Below are positions 11,745 to 22,598 of a DNA stretch of 64,000 nucleotides, piece by piece. The notes beneath the pieces were generated by a model that searched no databases, was not told the origin of the DNA, and saw only the letters and a program-made list of their open reading frames with translations. The position numbers and the translations under genes are program-made. Source of the DNA: Lojkania enalia (lineage: Eukaryota; Ascomycota; Dothideomycetes; Pleosporales); assembly GCA_010094045.1 (NCBI GenBank), contig ML986581.1:949719-1013718 (forward strand), given 5' to 3'. Position 1 is the first letter of the stretch; each line of letters begins with the position of its first letter.

Positions 11745-12984
11745 ATGTTCTCTCGAGCTTTCCTCGTTTCTTCGCTTACTACTCTTGCATCTGCGCATCA
11801 AAATTTCCATGAATTATTCGTGAACGGCGTGAACACCCGATATCAAATTGGTATTCGCGTATCATCTTCAAATAGCCCTGTGATAAGCGAGGTAGAGAAA
11901 TGATATGTCTGTATTTTTCAATAAGTTTTTGTAGACCGATGTTACGAGCAAAGACATCGCTTGCAATCTAAATAGAGACGTAGTTCCCTCAGGCGTATAG
12001 ACAGTTCCTACCAACGAGTGCAACACTATCAAGGTCCAATGGGACCAGTCAGGGCGTCCGGTCTGTCTTGTAAATACAATCTGGCTTATTAGGAATGAGT
12101 GTACTAATCCATTCTTAGGAGCTATTATGCATTTTATTTATGGTCCTGTTGACGATGCAGGCATGGTTACTGGTATTGGTTCTTGGGTGAAAATCGACAA
12201 GCTCGACTACGTAGACGGAAAATGGGCAAACGGGATCATGCGGGCACAGAATACAACCAATGAATTCAAGTTCCCCAACGGCCTTGCAAGCGGAGAATAT
12301 ATGGTATATATGCATTGTTTCTTCTACGATCCCTCATAAATCAATTTACAGGTTGGCTTTGAGTACTCTCTAGCTTCGATCTAAGATGCTCGCCCTTCAT
12401 GCCGCCCAAACCTTCGGTAGAGCCCAGTAAGAAAACAAGATACCACAGCTGAACTTCTCCTTGACCCTGTTATATTCTATATCAGATTCGCCCAACCGAA
12501 GATTACCGGTATGGGCTCAAGATCGTGCTCGCCTAGCATCGGGCTCCCTAGAGCATATACTGCCGAGGGTCCTAATATTTACATTCCAAATATTATAATG
12601 GCTTTGACCCGGAAACTTATACCGCATCCGGTGGCCCTATCGCTTCATGCGGTGGTTCAAGATCTTCGACCACGCCCAGCGTGCTATCGTACGCTACTCT
12701 AATTCTATAGCTGTGCTTCCCGGTACCTCCGTAACGTCAATTGTGCCTACTTCCAAGACCGTCTCCACCATAGCTAGTCTTCAAGCGTCAACCGACGCTA
12801 GTGGCAGTGTCAAGAAGTACTATCAATGATAAGGTAACTATCCTCCCAATGCAGTGGCAAATTAGTTCAAATACCGCATGTTAACATGTGTAAAGTGAAT
12901 GTTCTAATTGGACTGGCGCGACGGCTTGCGAATCTGGCACGGCTTGCGTCAAGCAAAAATGGTTACTACTCACAGTGTCTGTAA
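11745..12984 (+). pseudogene. AA9 lytic polysaccharide monooxygenase with CBM1, decayed
   Basis: A signal peptide (MFSRAFLVSSLTTLASA) is followed by HQNFHELFVNG, i.e. the mature N-terminal His of the copper 'histidine brace' of AA9 (formerly GH61) enzymes, which oxidatively cleave cellulose. An intron (11880-11934) leads to TDVTSKDIACN, a family signature, then an in-frame TAG at 11998-12000. Further pieces follow in order: IMHFIYGPVDDA and GSWVKIDKLDY (12119-12300), LALHAAQTFGRAQ followed by TAA (~12390-12430), SPSIGLPRAYTAEGPN, then GFDPETYTASGGP in another frame, a Ser/Thr linker (~12720-12810), and the end of a CBM1 (NWTGATACESGTAC, then NGYYSQCL-stop after skipping one A of the A-run near 12955-12959). 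Several stops and at least two frameshifts make a functional product very unlikely. A relict of a secreted cellulose-degrading enzyme. Confidence 0.85.
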
Positions 12985-13230
12985 TTGCGAGATATTCCGG
13001 TCTATGTGCTAGGAAATCTCGAAGTGGAGTGCCAAATGCTGGAGTGAAATTCGTTTTTGATTATTATTTCTCTTTTTTTATATATCACAGCAGATGATGC
13101 AAAGCAGACCTGCTAGTTACTTGGATTTGAAAACCTTTATTGTTTTTTTATCAAAAATTTCTCCTCTCTGACCCTGGAGAATGCAAAAAGCTGAGAACAT
13201 AAAATCAGGCGCAAAACATTCAATGTCTCA

Positions 13231-16200
13231 TTATGATTCCACAGCGATCCTTGGTAGGTACAAGTAGGTATCCTCTAGGTGTTTAACAACATCCCCATTC
13301 TGCGTGCGGCTTCGGACAAGCTTCTGCGGAAACTTGCCTGTAAGCCGCCATGACGGCAAGCTTGCCAACGGGTTGTCTTCTTTCTCCAACCCTGCCTGTG
13401 CTCCCGGAGCGGGCTCAGCAGTGCCATTCGTGCTAACTTCATTCTTATTCCAACACAGGAACCTTGCACATAATGCCAGTAGACCCTCATCTTTATCGTT
13501 TACGAGAACATTATTCTTCTTAGCAAAGCTTTCCCACTTCTCTCCTAAAGTGTCCCATCGTTCCTGATTACTCGCTTCCGATTCTTCGGTTGTGCTCTCC
13601 GCTGGTACATATTTATCCTGTATTGAGGCGAGTATTGGCGCTGTTTTTCCGTCTTGAGCTGGGCTCTCGTATCTTGGCAAGAACCAGTCGTCGCCATTTT
13701 GGCTTTCAGGTGGGACAAATCGGAAATCCATAACCCTCAATTTGGCTGCATCACTCGCTTTCAAGACCGGGATGAAGCTTTCAGCCAGTTTAGGGAGAGG
13801 CGCGGAGAGAACTAGGCCCATGGCTAATGGTGTAGTTGCGTCTTTGTGATTCAGCAGGGACGAAGCGGAGGTCTTCGAAGGATCCGTGGAGGTATCGTAT
13901 TTTCCAAAGGTAGCAACGGGAACGGGCTTGATGTCGAACTGCACGTTGGACCATCCACCAATCACCTCATCTATAGTTCTAGATCTTATCGTGATAGTGA
14001 ACTCGGATAGCATGGGTTCTTTCATTCGCATGGGGCGAGAATAGATCCTCGAATCTTCCGGTTTTAAAGAACCTAGCTGTACACCATCGCTCGGATTGCT
14101 TGTACTTGCGGCTATAGAAGCCGAGCTAATGGCGAAATCCGTAGCTATACGAAACTTGAAAGACCCGCCTTTAACATGCCATAGGACGCCCGCACCCGTA
14201 CTTGTTGGATCCGCTTTCTCACCCTGTTCTTCCACATCTTCATTTGTATGGCTGGACGGTGGGTTTGGGAAATTCCCGTCTTCGAGTGTGAACTTGAGTG
14301 CGGCACCTTCGACAATCTGTGGTTCTTCTTTATCAGAGGCTTCGGACTGGCTTGATCTATCGGCAGGCACGATCTCTGAAGTATCGTAATAAACGATGCT
14401 TTGTAATCGCCTTAGATCGACATTAGTTTTCGAGTCGACGGGAGGGCCAGGATTGTGCATCATCATCCAGAATTGAAGAAGATTAAGAGCAGGCGCTGGC
14501 TCGGGGCTTTCTCCAAAGTCAACGTCGAAAGCAAACAGATAGAAATCGACGCTGTGAGACATTGGTTAGTTATGGCGAAATGTTATAGGGAACGGGGTCA
14601 CTTACTGCGCAATACCCCCGAACTTGGGGCCTTGGACCTCCAACCATGCTCCAACCGATACTTTAACATGATCATGAATGAACAAGAAATCAATAGCCGC
14701 TTCCACACCGACAGACACCCGAAATTCTGCGCAGTAGTGTAGCGGGTGGAAGTTAATCAGGCAATCGAACTGCGCATCGAGCCAGGCCTTCACAATACCA
14801 ATGTCTAGGCTAACATGTATCAATGCACCGCCCATCACGACCTTGGGAGTGACCGCAAAGTACGCTTCTCCGATTACACTTAAGCTCTTTCCGACGTTGA
14901 AGGCAACACCGACTCTTTTTGGCACGGGGTACCAAGCTGGCCTATCGTACTTGGGATGATAGCCGCCAACCGAGAAGACCCAGTCCCCAGCATGTGGATT
15001 CGATCCGAACCAATACACTAGAGCGAATCCGCCATACAAACGGCATTGCGGAACAAGCAGAAACGAAGTCGGTGCCAGAGCTGCCTCGGTTCGGAAATAG
15101 CCGTCACTAAAGTTGATTTCTGCTAGCATCCCGAGTTCGACATACACCAAACACTTGGACCTATCTGGCATATCTGGTGGCATTTGTGCGACAGCATCAG
15201 CAAAAATGTTCAAAATGATGCCAGAGTCCCTAAATGCTAGCATGACTACTGCAGTCACTGTCAACACGTAAAATGCCTGAATTGTCATACCTGCAGCGAA
15301 CCAATACGCATCTCGCTTCGGCGTCACCCAGCTCCCGGGCGGATCCACCATTTTTTGGACGATTGCCATTGGGTCGTTGCCTACCCCCATAGAGGATTTG
15401 TCGTTGATGAAGGGGAAGTCGAAGATCTCTTCAATCTTTGGAGTTCGGACGGATGAATTGAAACCAAAGCCAAGGCGAACCCCCGAGATAGTAGCGAATG
15501 CGAGCGTCACGAGTTTGCCATTCAGCTTTGCGTATAGGAAGATTGACTTGTAGCCGTTCATAATGGCGTATTCGCCTACACCAACAAAAGTATAGGGAAC
15601 GAAGCCAATACCAATGCCTCCAAGGTATATCTCCTCTTTGCTCGGTAGGATTCGGTGCTCGAACCCGCCTGCTATGAGTACAGGGGGCTTGTCGAAGGTG
15701 AGACCCATTCCGTGGATCACGGGGGTCATAGACCCGAAGACGCTCGTTAGGTCGTTGAGCTTGATTTCGTCGAGGGGGACGGCAAATCCGAAACCCAGGA
15801 GCTCGAGAGTCATGGGACCCATGGCGAATTTCGCGTCTATGGTGATGGCAATGCTCTTTTTGCCGTTCTGTTCTTTGAACTGAAGGCTGACAGAATTGAT
15901 TGCTAAAGGCCCAGCTTTAATCTCGAGAGCGCCTTTGGAGGGGGCGGATGGCGGAGGAACAGGCGGATTTGGCGTTGCTTTTACAAGTGCACCGGTTTGT
16001 TTCGGTGGGACTAAATTTGAGTCCGATTTCGGGGACGTCTTAGTAGCAAAGATGTGATCAAGTATGGCTAATCCGCTTCGAATCACCATGAAATGATGTC
16101 CAGGAGCAATGACGACCTTGTTTGCACTCTCCGGTGGACGTTTTTCCGCCCCCTGACCCGTTAATTTCCGATAATACAGTGTACCTTGGCCTTGGAGTAC

Positions 16201-18609
16201 TGAGCTGTTCAAAGCATCGACCTCAGCTTCGAGAATGCCTTTTTGCTTTATGTCTCCGGCTTCGTTAACCCAGACATACTCTAGCTGGTCGAACGGCTGT
16301 GCAAGTTCCCCAATAAGTGGGATCTTATCAATGAGAGGGATCTTATCTGCTGAAAATCGTAGCACCATCTTTGTCTTCTCTTTGACCTTGTTACCAATCT
16401 GTGCGAAAGTAAAGCTAAAGGAGCCGATAGCAATCCTGAACGCAAACAGAACTTGGTTTGCCCCAAACTTTTTAACTTTAATCGTCACCGCCGCCTTGTC
16501 ATTGGACGATGGTATAGCAATATCTTGGACGAATGGAGGTAGCAGGTCCGCGACATGATCTACGAGAGAGTTCATTACCGTATATACTGTCGCAGTTTTG
16601 CCTTCTGAAGCTGACGTGCCTAAATCGCACTCGAACGACCAGTTCGTTTGCGCCTTTCCATCCGGTGCATATTGAACTTCTCCCAAAGCTTTGGTTCCAT
16701 CTGGTAACACCGGCGTCCCAGCTGGGTTTATAGCATTTGCGGCAGTCTTATTACCAGCATAGGAACTAGCGTACTGATACAACAACCGTAGCTGTAGCTC
16801 GCCGACTTGTACTACCCCAGTAAAAGTAAAGCTAGTTGCGGGTCCGCCAACTGTTCTCGTTTCTGTAGTACTACTGTCTTGTCCTTTGTCATACGTATAA
16901 GTTATCCGCAGTTCCGGAATACTTAATTTCCCAAGCACCGACTCGAGTGGGCCTTTATAGTCTGGATCGAAGGAGTCTAGGAGCATGGAGCCAGTGACAC
17001 CTTCGGCGTAGCCGGTAAGTACCCAGTCTTTTGTGTTCGTATAGCTGACCATAAGCCCAAGGTCAGCCTTTTCTTTGGAATTTGGGGGTTGAAGGGTAAA
17101 GTGGGTGCTCATCATGCAAGAAAATTTTTCCTTCCCGATTGATAAGTTGACATCGAGCACATCCCATTTGAATAACTCAGGAACTTTCGGCTCTGTCGAA
17201 GAAGAATCAGGTTCTGGGGGGCTGACTAGCTTTGCTGACAACCAGAGGACGCTGGAGGCCTTGTGATACGAGATGCTCGCCATTGCGATTGCGAATGGAA
17301 GAACTGAAGGGATGGATTTTAGCTCCTCAGAAAGATCACGTATATCCCAGAATAATTTGTCCTGGCCGTGATTTGCGGGTGGGAAAATAGCTTGGCAGGG
17401 TTCAAAATCTGGTAACAGCTTGTCTTTTGTAGTAGTATAAAATCCCGCAAGTACAAGTCCACCGGAGAAAGTCCCTGAGAGGGAGTTATAGTCTAGATAG
17501 ACTTCCATATCAGACCATGTGAGACCAAATGTTGCCATCCAAAACAGCTTGTTGTCGACATCCTTTCCTGCCGATAGGCGTAGAGGAATAACGTGCTTAA
17601 GAATACTGTCTTGAAGGGGTACTTCAAGTTTACTAGACAGGTGGGATTTGATGACGCTGAACATTCCTTCACCTTTATTCGTATCTTCGGCCTCCTCCTC
17701 GTCTTCTAGGTTTACCTCTTTTTGCGTAATGGAGACAGACATTCCATTTGGCTTGAGGTGCACCCAGAGAGAGAAGAACTTTACAGGAAACTGAATAGTC
17801 AGGCTATATGTGCTGTGAACTGACCATTCAATGGCCGAATCGTCTATATCATCGTCACCAAAATCGATAGGCAAGCCGTACGTTGTCTTCTGGACTAGTA
17901 TGCGGGCCTCCGTGAGCGAGGATACCGTTAGACCAAAGTCCGAGATGGTTGATATGACCGCGGCAGGCACAGTCCCTATCTTGAATGCAAGAGCTGTGTC
18001 AATACGTAGTTCCTGACCTGGAGTCAGCCAGACGGCATTTCGGTCGGAATCGAGATCTATCTCGAGGAAAGTGGCGAGGCCAATGCCGTTTACGATGTCC
18101 CTTAACAACGATACTTTTTTGGTCATAGGGACAACATCTTCGCTTTTTGGATCAGTGTCTCCGGCATCCTCTGACTGAATATCTTTCGAATAAATGCCTT
18201 TCGGATCGCTTCCATGTGGATGGTTCTCATTCGAATCTGAATTGCTTGGTTCTGCCTCGATCTGCCAGCTTTCATCAGGAACCTTGCCATCCTCCAAGAC
18301 ATCGAATGTAGACAAGACATCCTCAAATTTCAATTTCGCCGTTTTCGCTGTCTCTACATTCAACGGAAGGATGATAGAGTCGCCCACAATGTAGTCATTG
18401 TCTTTCGTAGCAAATTCAAATTGACTGAGGGGTCCTGTGCCCCTAAATGCACAAGTCAATGGTGGGTTCTCTTGTCGAGGCTCTCCCTCCTTGGATTCTG
18501 GAATGTTAAGAGCGCAATTAATGTCTGGATTGTCGAGGTAGTCCAGCCAGTCGGCGTGAGGCCCGTCTTGGTTCCGGTTGAGGATCGATAATAATGGATC
18601 CTCAGCCAT
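13231..18609 (-). CDS. Giant DUF6603-type protein, 1774 aa
   Basis: Exon 1 is 18609-14606 and exon 2 is 14551-13231; the 54-bp intron has gtaagt, a CTAAC branch site and CACAG. Joining restores GGIAHVDFYLFAFDVDFG. I assign residues ~890-1340 to the DUF6603 family of fungal and bacterial large proteins from phrases such as GALEIKAGPLAINSV, GPMTLELLGFGFAVPL and KPPVLIAGGFEH. Function of the domain is unknown. The protein is dominated by alternating hydrophobic/polar beta-strand-like stretches and Gly-rich turns, with acidic low-complexity patches (~110-150, ~300). I see no signal peptide, catalytic motif or clear TM helix; one hydrophobic stretch (AFYVLTVTAVVMLAF, ~residue 1110) might touch membrane. 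It is divergent from the four-TM gene across a 480-bp gap. It may be a structural or binding scaffold working with the large proteins at 22.6-30.9 kb (inference). Confidence 0.8.
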
Positions 18610-19089
18610 GGCTCCTGATTTTACGCATCAACTCAGCATAGAGCAAGGATCTGCTTTTCCGGTGATAAGAAATGAGAGTATGTGTATGAAGCACGCCTCA
18701 TCCGTGTTTTGGGAGGTACCATCAAGATACTCAGGTTTAGCTCATCGTGTAATAAAACGGTTTAGACCGGTATAGAAAACCCACATTGACCGAACTCTGA
18801 GGCCATGAAGTTTTCCAGCACCCGTTCCAATTCTCTTTGTCGTATGTTTTCAATTAATGATTCAACCTACAAGGTTTATTCTCCACTCCCCAGTTTGCGT
18901 GGTCGGCCGACCCTCGCCAACGCATAGCTCGTATTCTCGTCAAATATAATTTTTGCTCATGATCCTCTCTAAACTCGGCCAATTTTTATCGTATCGGGAA
19001 TTTACTTTATCGCCTGATATTATAGGTTAAAAAGACGTGCCCTGCATCGAATCTGCTGCCATTAGCGCAAAATACTATCGCCTCGCATT
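18610..19089. promoter_or_regulatory. Shared divergent promoter region
   Basis: 480 bp separate the start codons of the DUF6603 gene (-) and the four-TM membrane protein gene (+). No coding potential is seen. Head-to-head placement allows co-regulation, but I identify no specific operator sequence. Confidence 0.4.
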
Positions 19090-19887
19090 ATGGTCTACTA
19101 TCGGCATTTTCGATTCGTGCCTGCGGCACTTGCCTTTTCCTTTGCAATCGTCGCTTTTGTTTTCGCAATACTGTCTATCACTTCGAAAGAATGGGCAGTT
19201 CGAGACAACTTTCTCCCTCAAGATCCGCCCAGAGATTGGAAAACTCCGTACTATACTCTCTACCGATCCCCATTTCAAATATGCACGGCGCGCCAAGCTC
19301 AGGACCCAGAGTCAGGAGATGAAAATCCGCCTCCTCCTTTGGTCGAATGCATCCACTATAGGCCTTTCGGGCGCAACAAGACTAGCTGCGAGCTAGAAGT
19401 CGTGACACAAGAGGATCAATCTGCCAATGTCGGGGATGCGCGACTCTGCCAACAGATTCACTATGTAGGAGACTTCATCATCGCAAGTACCTGCTTCATT
19501 GGTCTTGGTCTTATAACGACTGGCATCATGTTTCTACTCACTTTCCTCCGAACCCGTGAACGACAGCGTCACAGTGACAACACTCGGACGGCGACTCATA
19601 TTAACGTTGCGTTGCAGTTGTTCTTCTTTATTGGTTTCGCAACCGGGATAATATCTCAATTCTACGCAATTCTTGCTTTCATTCAGTCACTTCCCAACCA
19701 GGCCGACTTCGCATCCAGCAGTGGAGTGGGTGGTAGTGAGGAGACAAATGTTTACGGAAATCATGGGCCATGGTACCAGGGGAAAGGATTAAGCGTGTAT
19801 GTGACGTGCGCGTGGGCTTTTGCTGCTGCAGCTGGCGTGACAGCAAGTAGAACTTGGAAATTGCCGAATTGGAGTGTGCTGGCCTAA
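19090..19887 (+). CDS. Four-transmembrane protein, claudin/SUR7-like topology, unknown function
   Basis: A single exon of 265 residues. Four hydrophobic helices are visible at about 10-30, 128-152, 172-198 and 235-253. The large first loop (31-127) carries four Cys (65, 87, 100, 120) and an N-glycosylation sequon NKTS (96-99), the layout of tetraspan proteins such as claudins or the fungal SUR7/PalI group. There the loop lies outside the cell or in a lumen. I do not recognise a specific family. It sits between the DUF6603 gene (divergent) and the S8 protease (336 bp downstream, same strand) and could anchor this system at a membrane (inference). Confidence 0.75.
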   Translation: MVYYRHFRFVPAALAFSFAIVAFVFAILSITSKEWAVRDNFLPQDPPRDWKTPYYTLYRSPFQICTARQAQDPESGDENPPPPLVECIHYRPFGRNKTSCELEVVTQEDQSANVGDARLCQQIHYVGDFIIASTCFIGLGLITTGIMFLLTFLRTRERQRHSDNTRTATHINVALQLFFFIGFATGIISQFYAILAFIQSLPNQADFASSSGVGGSEETNVYGNHGPWYQGKGLSVYVTCAWAFAAAAGVTASRTWKLPNWSVLA

Positions 19888-20222
19888 ATATATTGATATA
19901 GCATATTGGATCATTTAGCTCACTTTACCTATCTAAAATAACTATATTTAGCGAACGTAACCTGATCTTGAACACAGGATAACGTAGGACTTAACTCATA
20001 TGATATGTGCATGCTATAGTATCTGTGGGAGACATGATGCGATGCCAGCTCTAGTGCAAGGCTAACTTTGGGAGCTAACATGGAGCATTGCATCTCGTAT
20101 CTCGGAAGCTTCTACAGTACTAATCACTCCTCATTCGAAGATAATCATTTCAGTATCTTGTCACAACATTTGAGCAACGATAAATTCAAAATCGACGCCA
20201 GAAGTCCGACCCCGTTTCGAAG

Positions 20223-22457
20223 ATGGAAGGCTTGGAGATTGGCCTCAATGGAAATCTTGTTGACGCTGAAACACAACAAGAGGGAGGGAGGTTCTTTGCC
20301 GCTGACGCATCATCAAGCAATTATATTTTGTTGCAATGCAAAGACGTTCTGACTCTCGAACAAAAAGAAGAGCTCAAGCGCCTGCACGTGACGCTTCTAA
20401 GCTATCCTGCCTACAATACATACTATTGTCGATACGAGCCGACGGAGCTGGACGAAATCAGAGCGTTGCCATATATCAATTACGCGAACATTTATCGACC
20501 GGAGTTTGTCACAGAGGCAGGGCTCAAAGACAAATTGGAAAATAGTGATGAAGGCCATCAACCACCGGAGGAAAAGCGTTACGAAGTGTACATAAGTCTT
20601 CATGAGGACCACCGTAATCGGTTAGAACAGATCCGTCAAAAGATAATCCAGGTCCTAGGGATAGATCCAGAACTGGTCAATGCCGATGCATTCATTTTGC
20701 GCGCTAAGTTACAATCGCATGAAATTGCACGTGTTGCAGGGATCGACGAAGTACAGAGAATTGAAGAAATACCAAGGCTAGCACTCTCCAACAATCACGC
20801 ACGGGTTGATCTAAACCTTGAATACATAATTGGCGCCGCCAATTCAAGGCTTGTGGTAGGAGGGGGATTGGGCCAAATAATTGCAATTGCTGACACTGGC
20901 GTTGACGACCAACATGAGGCGTTAAGAGGTCGTGTCCGCGTCATTGAGGGAAGTAGGAATACAGACGCCAGAGGACATGGAACCCATGTAGCTGCAAGCG
21001 CAATTGGAAGTGGCAACTCTCTGGAATTCGGACCCATACAAGGTACTGCGCCGTTTGCTACGGTCTTGTCTCATGTCATAGTGGACAATGCCGGCAATAT
21101 TACTTGGAGTCCACTGATGTTCCAAAGAGCCTACAATAGAGAATACGGTGCTCGCATCCACAGTAACTCATACAACGTATCACATGCAGGGATCTTCCAA
21201 CAGCGTCAATACGACGGATTAGCGCAGGATTGCGATCGAATGGCCATATGTTTACCCCAGTTAGTAATTTTATTTTCGGCTGGAAACTCTGCGCCGTTCA
21301 AAAATGTTACAAGTGATGGAGAGATCGAATCACAGGCAGCTGCTAAGAATGTGATAACAGTTGGAGCTTGCGAGTCGACGCGACCAATGACTAGAAACCC
21401 TCTTACCTATGACTACTATGTCGCCGTGCCCATACCGGGTTATTTGGCTTTAAACCTGGCTGGGAACCGTGATCAAATGGCATTGTTTAGTAGTAGGGGC
21501 CCTACAAAGAATACAAACGGTGGTCCGGACGATAGACGCATCAAACCTGATGTAGTTGCGCCTGGTACGGTCATATACTCTGCAAAATCTTCACAGCTCG
21601 ATCTCACATTACCTAATATCTTGCCTGGTGCCATAGAAGCCGGAGTGCCAAATGATGGTCGATGGTCGTATATGAATGGGACAAGTATGTCAACGCCACT
21701 AGTTGCGGGGTGCTGCGCAACTATTAGGGGAAGGATTGCACTCCAATGCCATAATCTTGCTAGAATACCCAGCGTTCTAGTTAAGGCTATTCTCATAAAC
21801 GGTACGAAGTGGATGGTTGGGACGAACCAGGACTCACAAGGTTTTGGGAGAGTCAATCTCGCAAAGTCAATGGTGTGCTTTTCAAATCACTTGGGATGCG
21901 GGTTTTGGCCAAAGCAGGAAAGTGACTTTGCCCGGATGCAAATGATACAAGGCCAGGAACTGAAAATTCGAGTACCATTACCAACAGCTAACCCATATCC
22001 TGACGGGATTACACCAAGGTTTTCACTGACAGTTACCATGTGCTACCTCGATTATCCTGATCAGTCCGGTCTGGTTGATCATCTCTCCTTAAAAGTCCTT
22101 CAAAAAACCAGACTCCCTGATGGAACGTTCCCTGAGCGATACGGAAACAAGCTTCCTGGAGAGCCTGCCGACAATCGGAATAATGTCCAGAAAGTTATAT
22201 GGGACGGTATAAGTGCTCCTGCTCCTTTCCAGCACCCCGATCCATTTCGAATTTACGTTAGGGTGGAACGTCTTGCACGGGATGCGCAATTTCTGCATCA
22301 TTTTGCGCTGGCTTGGCATGTTGAAGAGATGAGCAGAGGTGATGCACAATTTGATTTTTGGAATGAACGGATGCCTTCTACCGATGCTCGTAATAGGGTA
22401 TATAGACTTGCACAAGGAGTTGCGGCTGCACCTCGGTGGCGTATAATTCGTAGATAG
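20223..22457 (+). CDS. Subtilisin-like serine protease (peptidase S8), intronless
   Basis: 744 residues in one exon. The catalytic triad is visible: Asp224 (AIADTGVDD), His252 (GHGTHVAAS), Ser488 (NGTSMSTPLVAG), with oxyanion Asn355 (SAGNS). The S8 core spans about 215-550. The N-terminal ~200 residues are a non-classical extension (two LxxLxxL-type blocks suggestive of a processing/inhibitor-like fold), and residues ~565-720 form a beta-rich C-terminal domain, as in KP-43-type bacterial subtilases. There is no signal peptide, so secretion by the classical route is not expected. The start at 20223 is the first ATG of the frame with no intron needed. Length and lack of introns fit a bacterial-type gene. 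It converges with the 1185-aa gene (141 bp between stop codons). It may process or activate the large neighbours (inference). Confidence 0.9.
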   Translation: MEGLEIGLNGNLVDAETQQEGGRFFAADASSSNYILLQCKDVLTLEQKEELKRLHVTLLSYPAYNTYYCRYEPTELDEIRALPYINYANIYRPEFVTEAGLKDKLENSDEGHQPPEEKRYEVYISLHEDHRNRLEQIRQKIIQVLGIDPELVNADAFILRAKLQSHEIARVAGIDEVQRIEEIPRLALSNNHARVDLNLEYIIGAANSRLVVGGGLGQIIAIADTGVDDQHEALRGRVRVIEGSRNTDARGHGTHVAASAIGSGNSLEFGPIQGTAPFATVLSHVIVDNAGNITWSPLMFQRAYNREYGARIHSNSYNVSHAGIFQQRQYDGLAQDCDRMAICLPQLVILFSAGNSAPFKNVTSDGEIESQAAAKNVITVGACESTRPMTRNPLTYDYYVAVPIPGYLALNLAGNRDQMALFSSRGPTKNTNGGPDDRRIKPDVVAPGTVIYSAKSSQLDLTLPNILPGAIEAGVPNDGRWSYMNGTSMSTPLVAGCCATIRGRIALQCHNLARIPSVLVKAILINGTKWMVGTNQDSQGFGRVNLAKSMVCFSNHLGCGFWPKQESDFARMQMIQGQELKIRVPLPTANPYPDGITPRFSLTVTMCYLDYPDQSGLVDHLSLKVLQKTRLPDGTFPERYGNKLPGEPADNRNNVQKVIWDGISAPAPFQHPDPFRIYVRVERLARDAQFLHHFALAWHVEEMSRGDAQFDFWNERMPSTDARNRVYRLAQGVAAAPRWRIIRR

Positions 22458-22598
22458 GTAAATTATCATTTGCTCTAACCGCTTTCAGTTCATGCGCAAA
22501 GATTGACACGTCAAAGATACACAAAAATAGACCACTAGGTAGAGAGCTAGTATGAACGAAATTCCTTGAGTAAGACTAGCCTATTCTTTCGCCTATTC

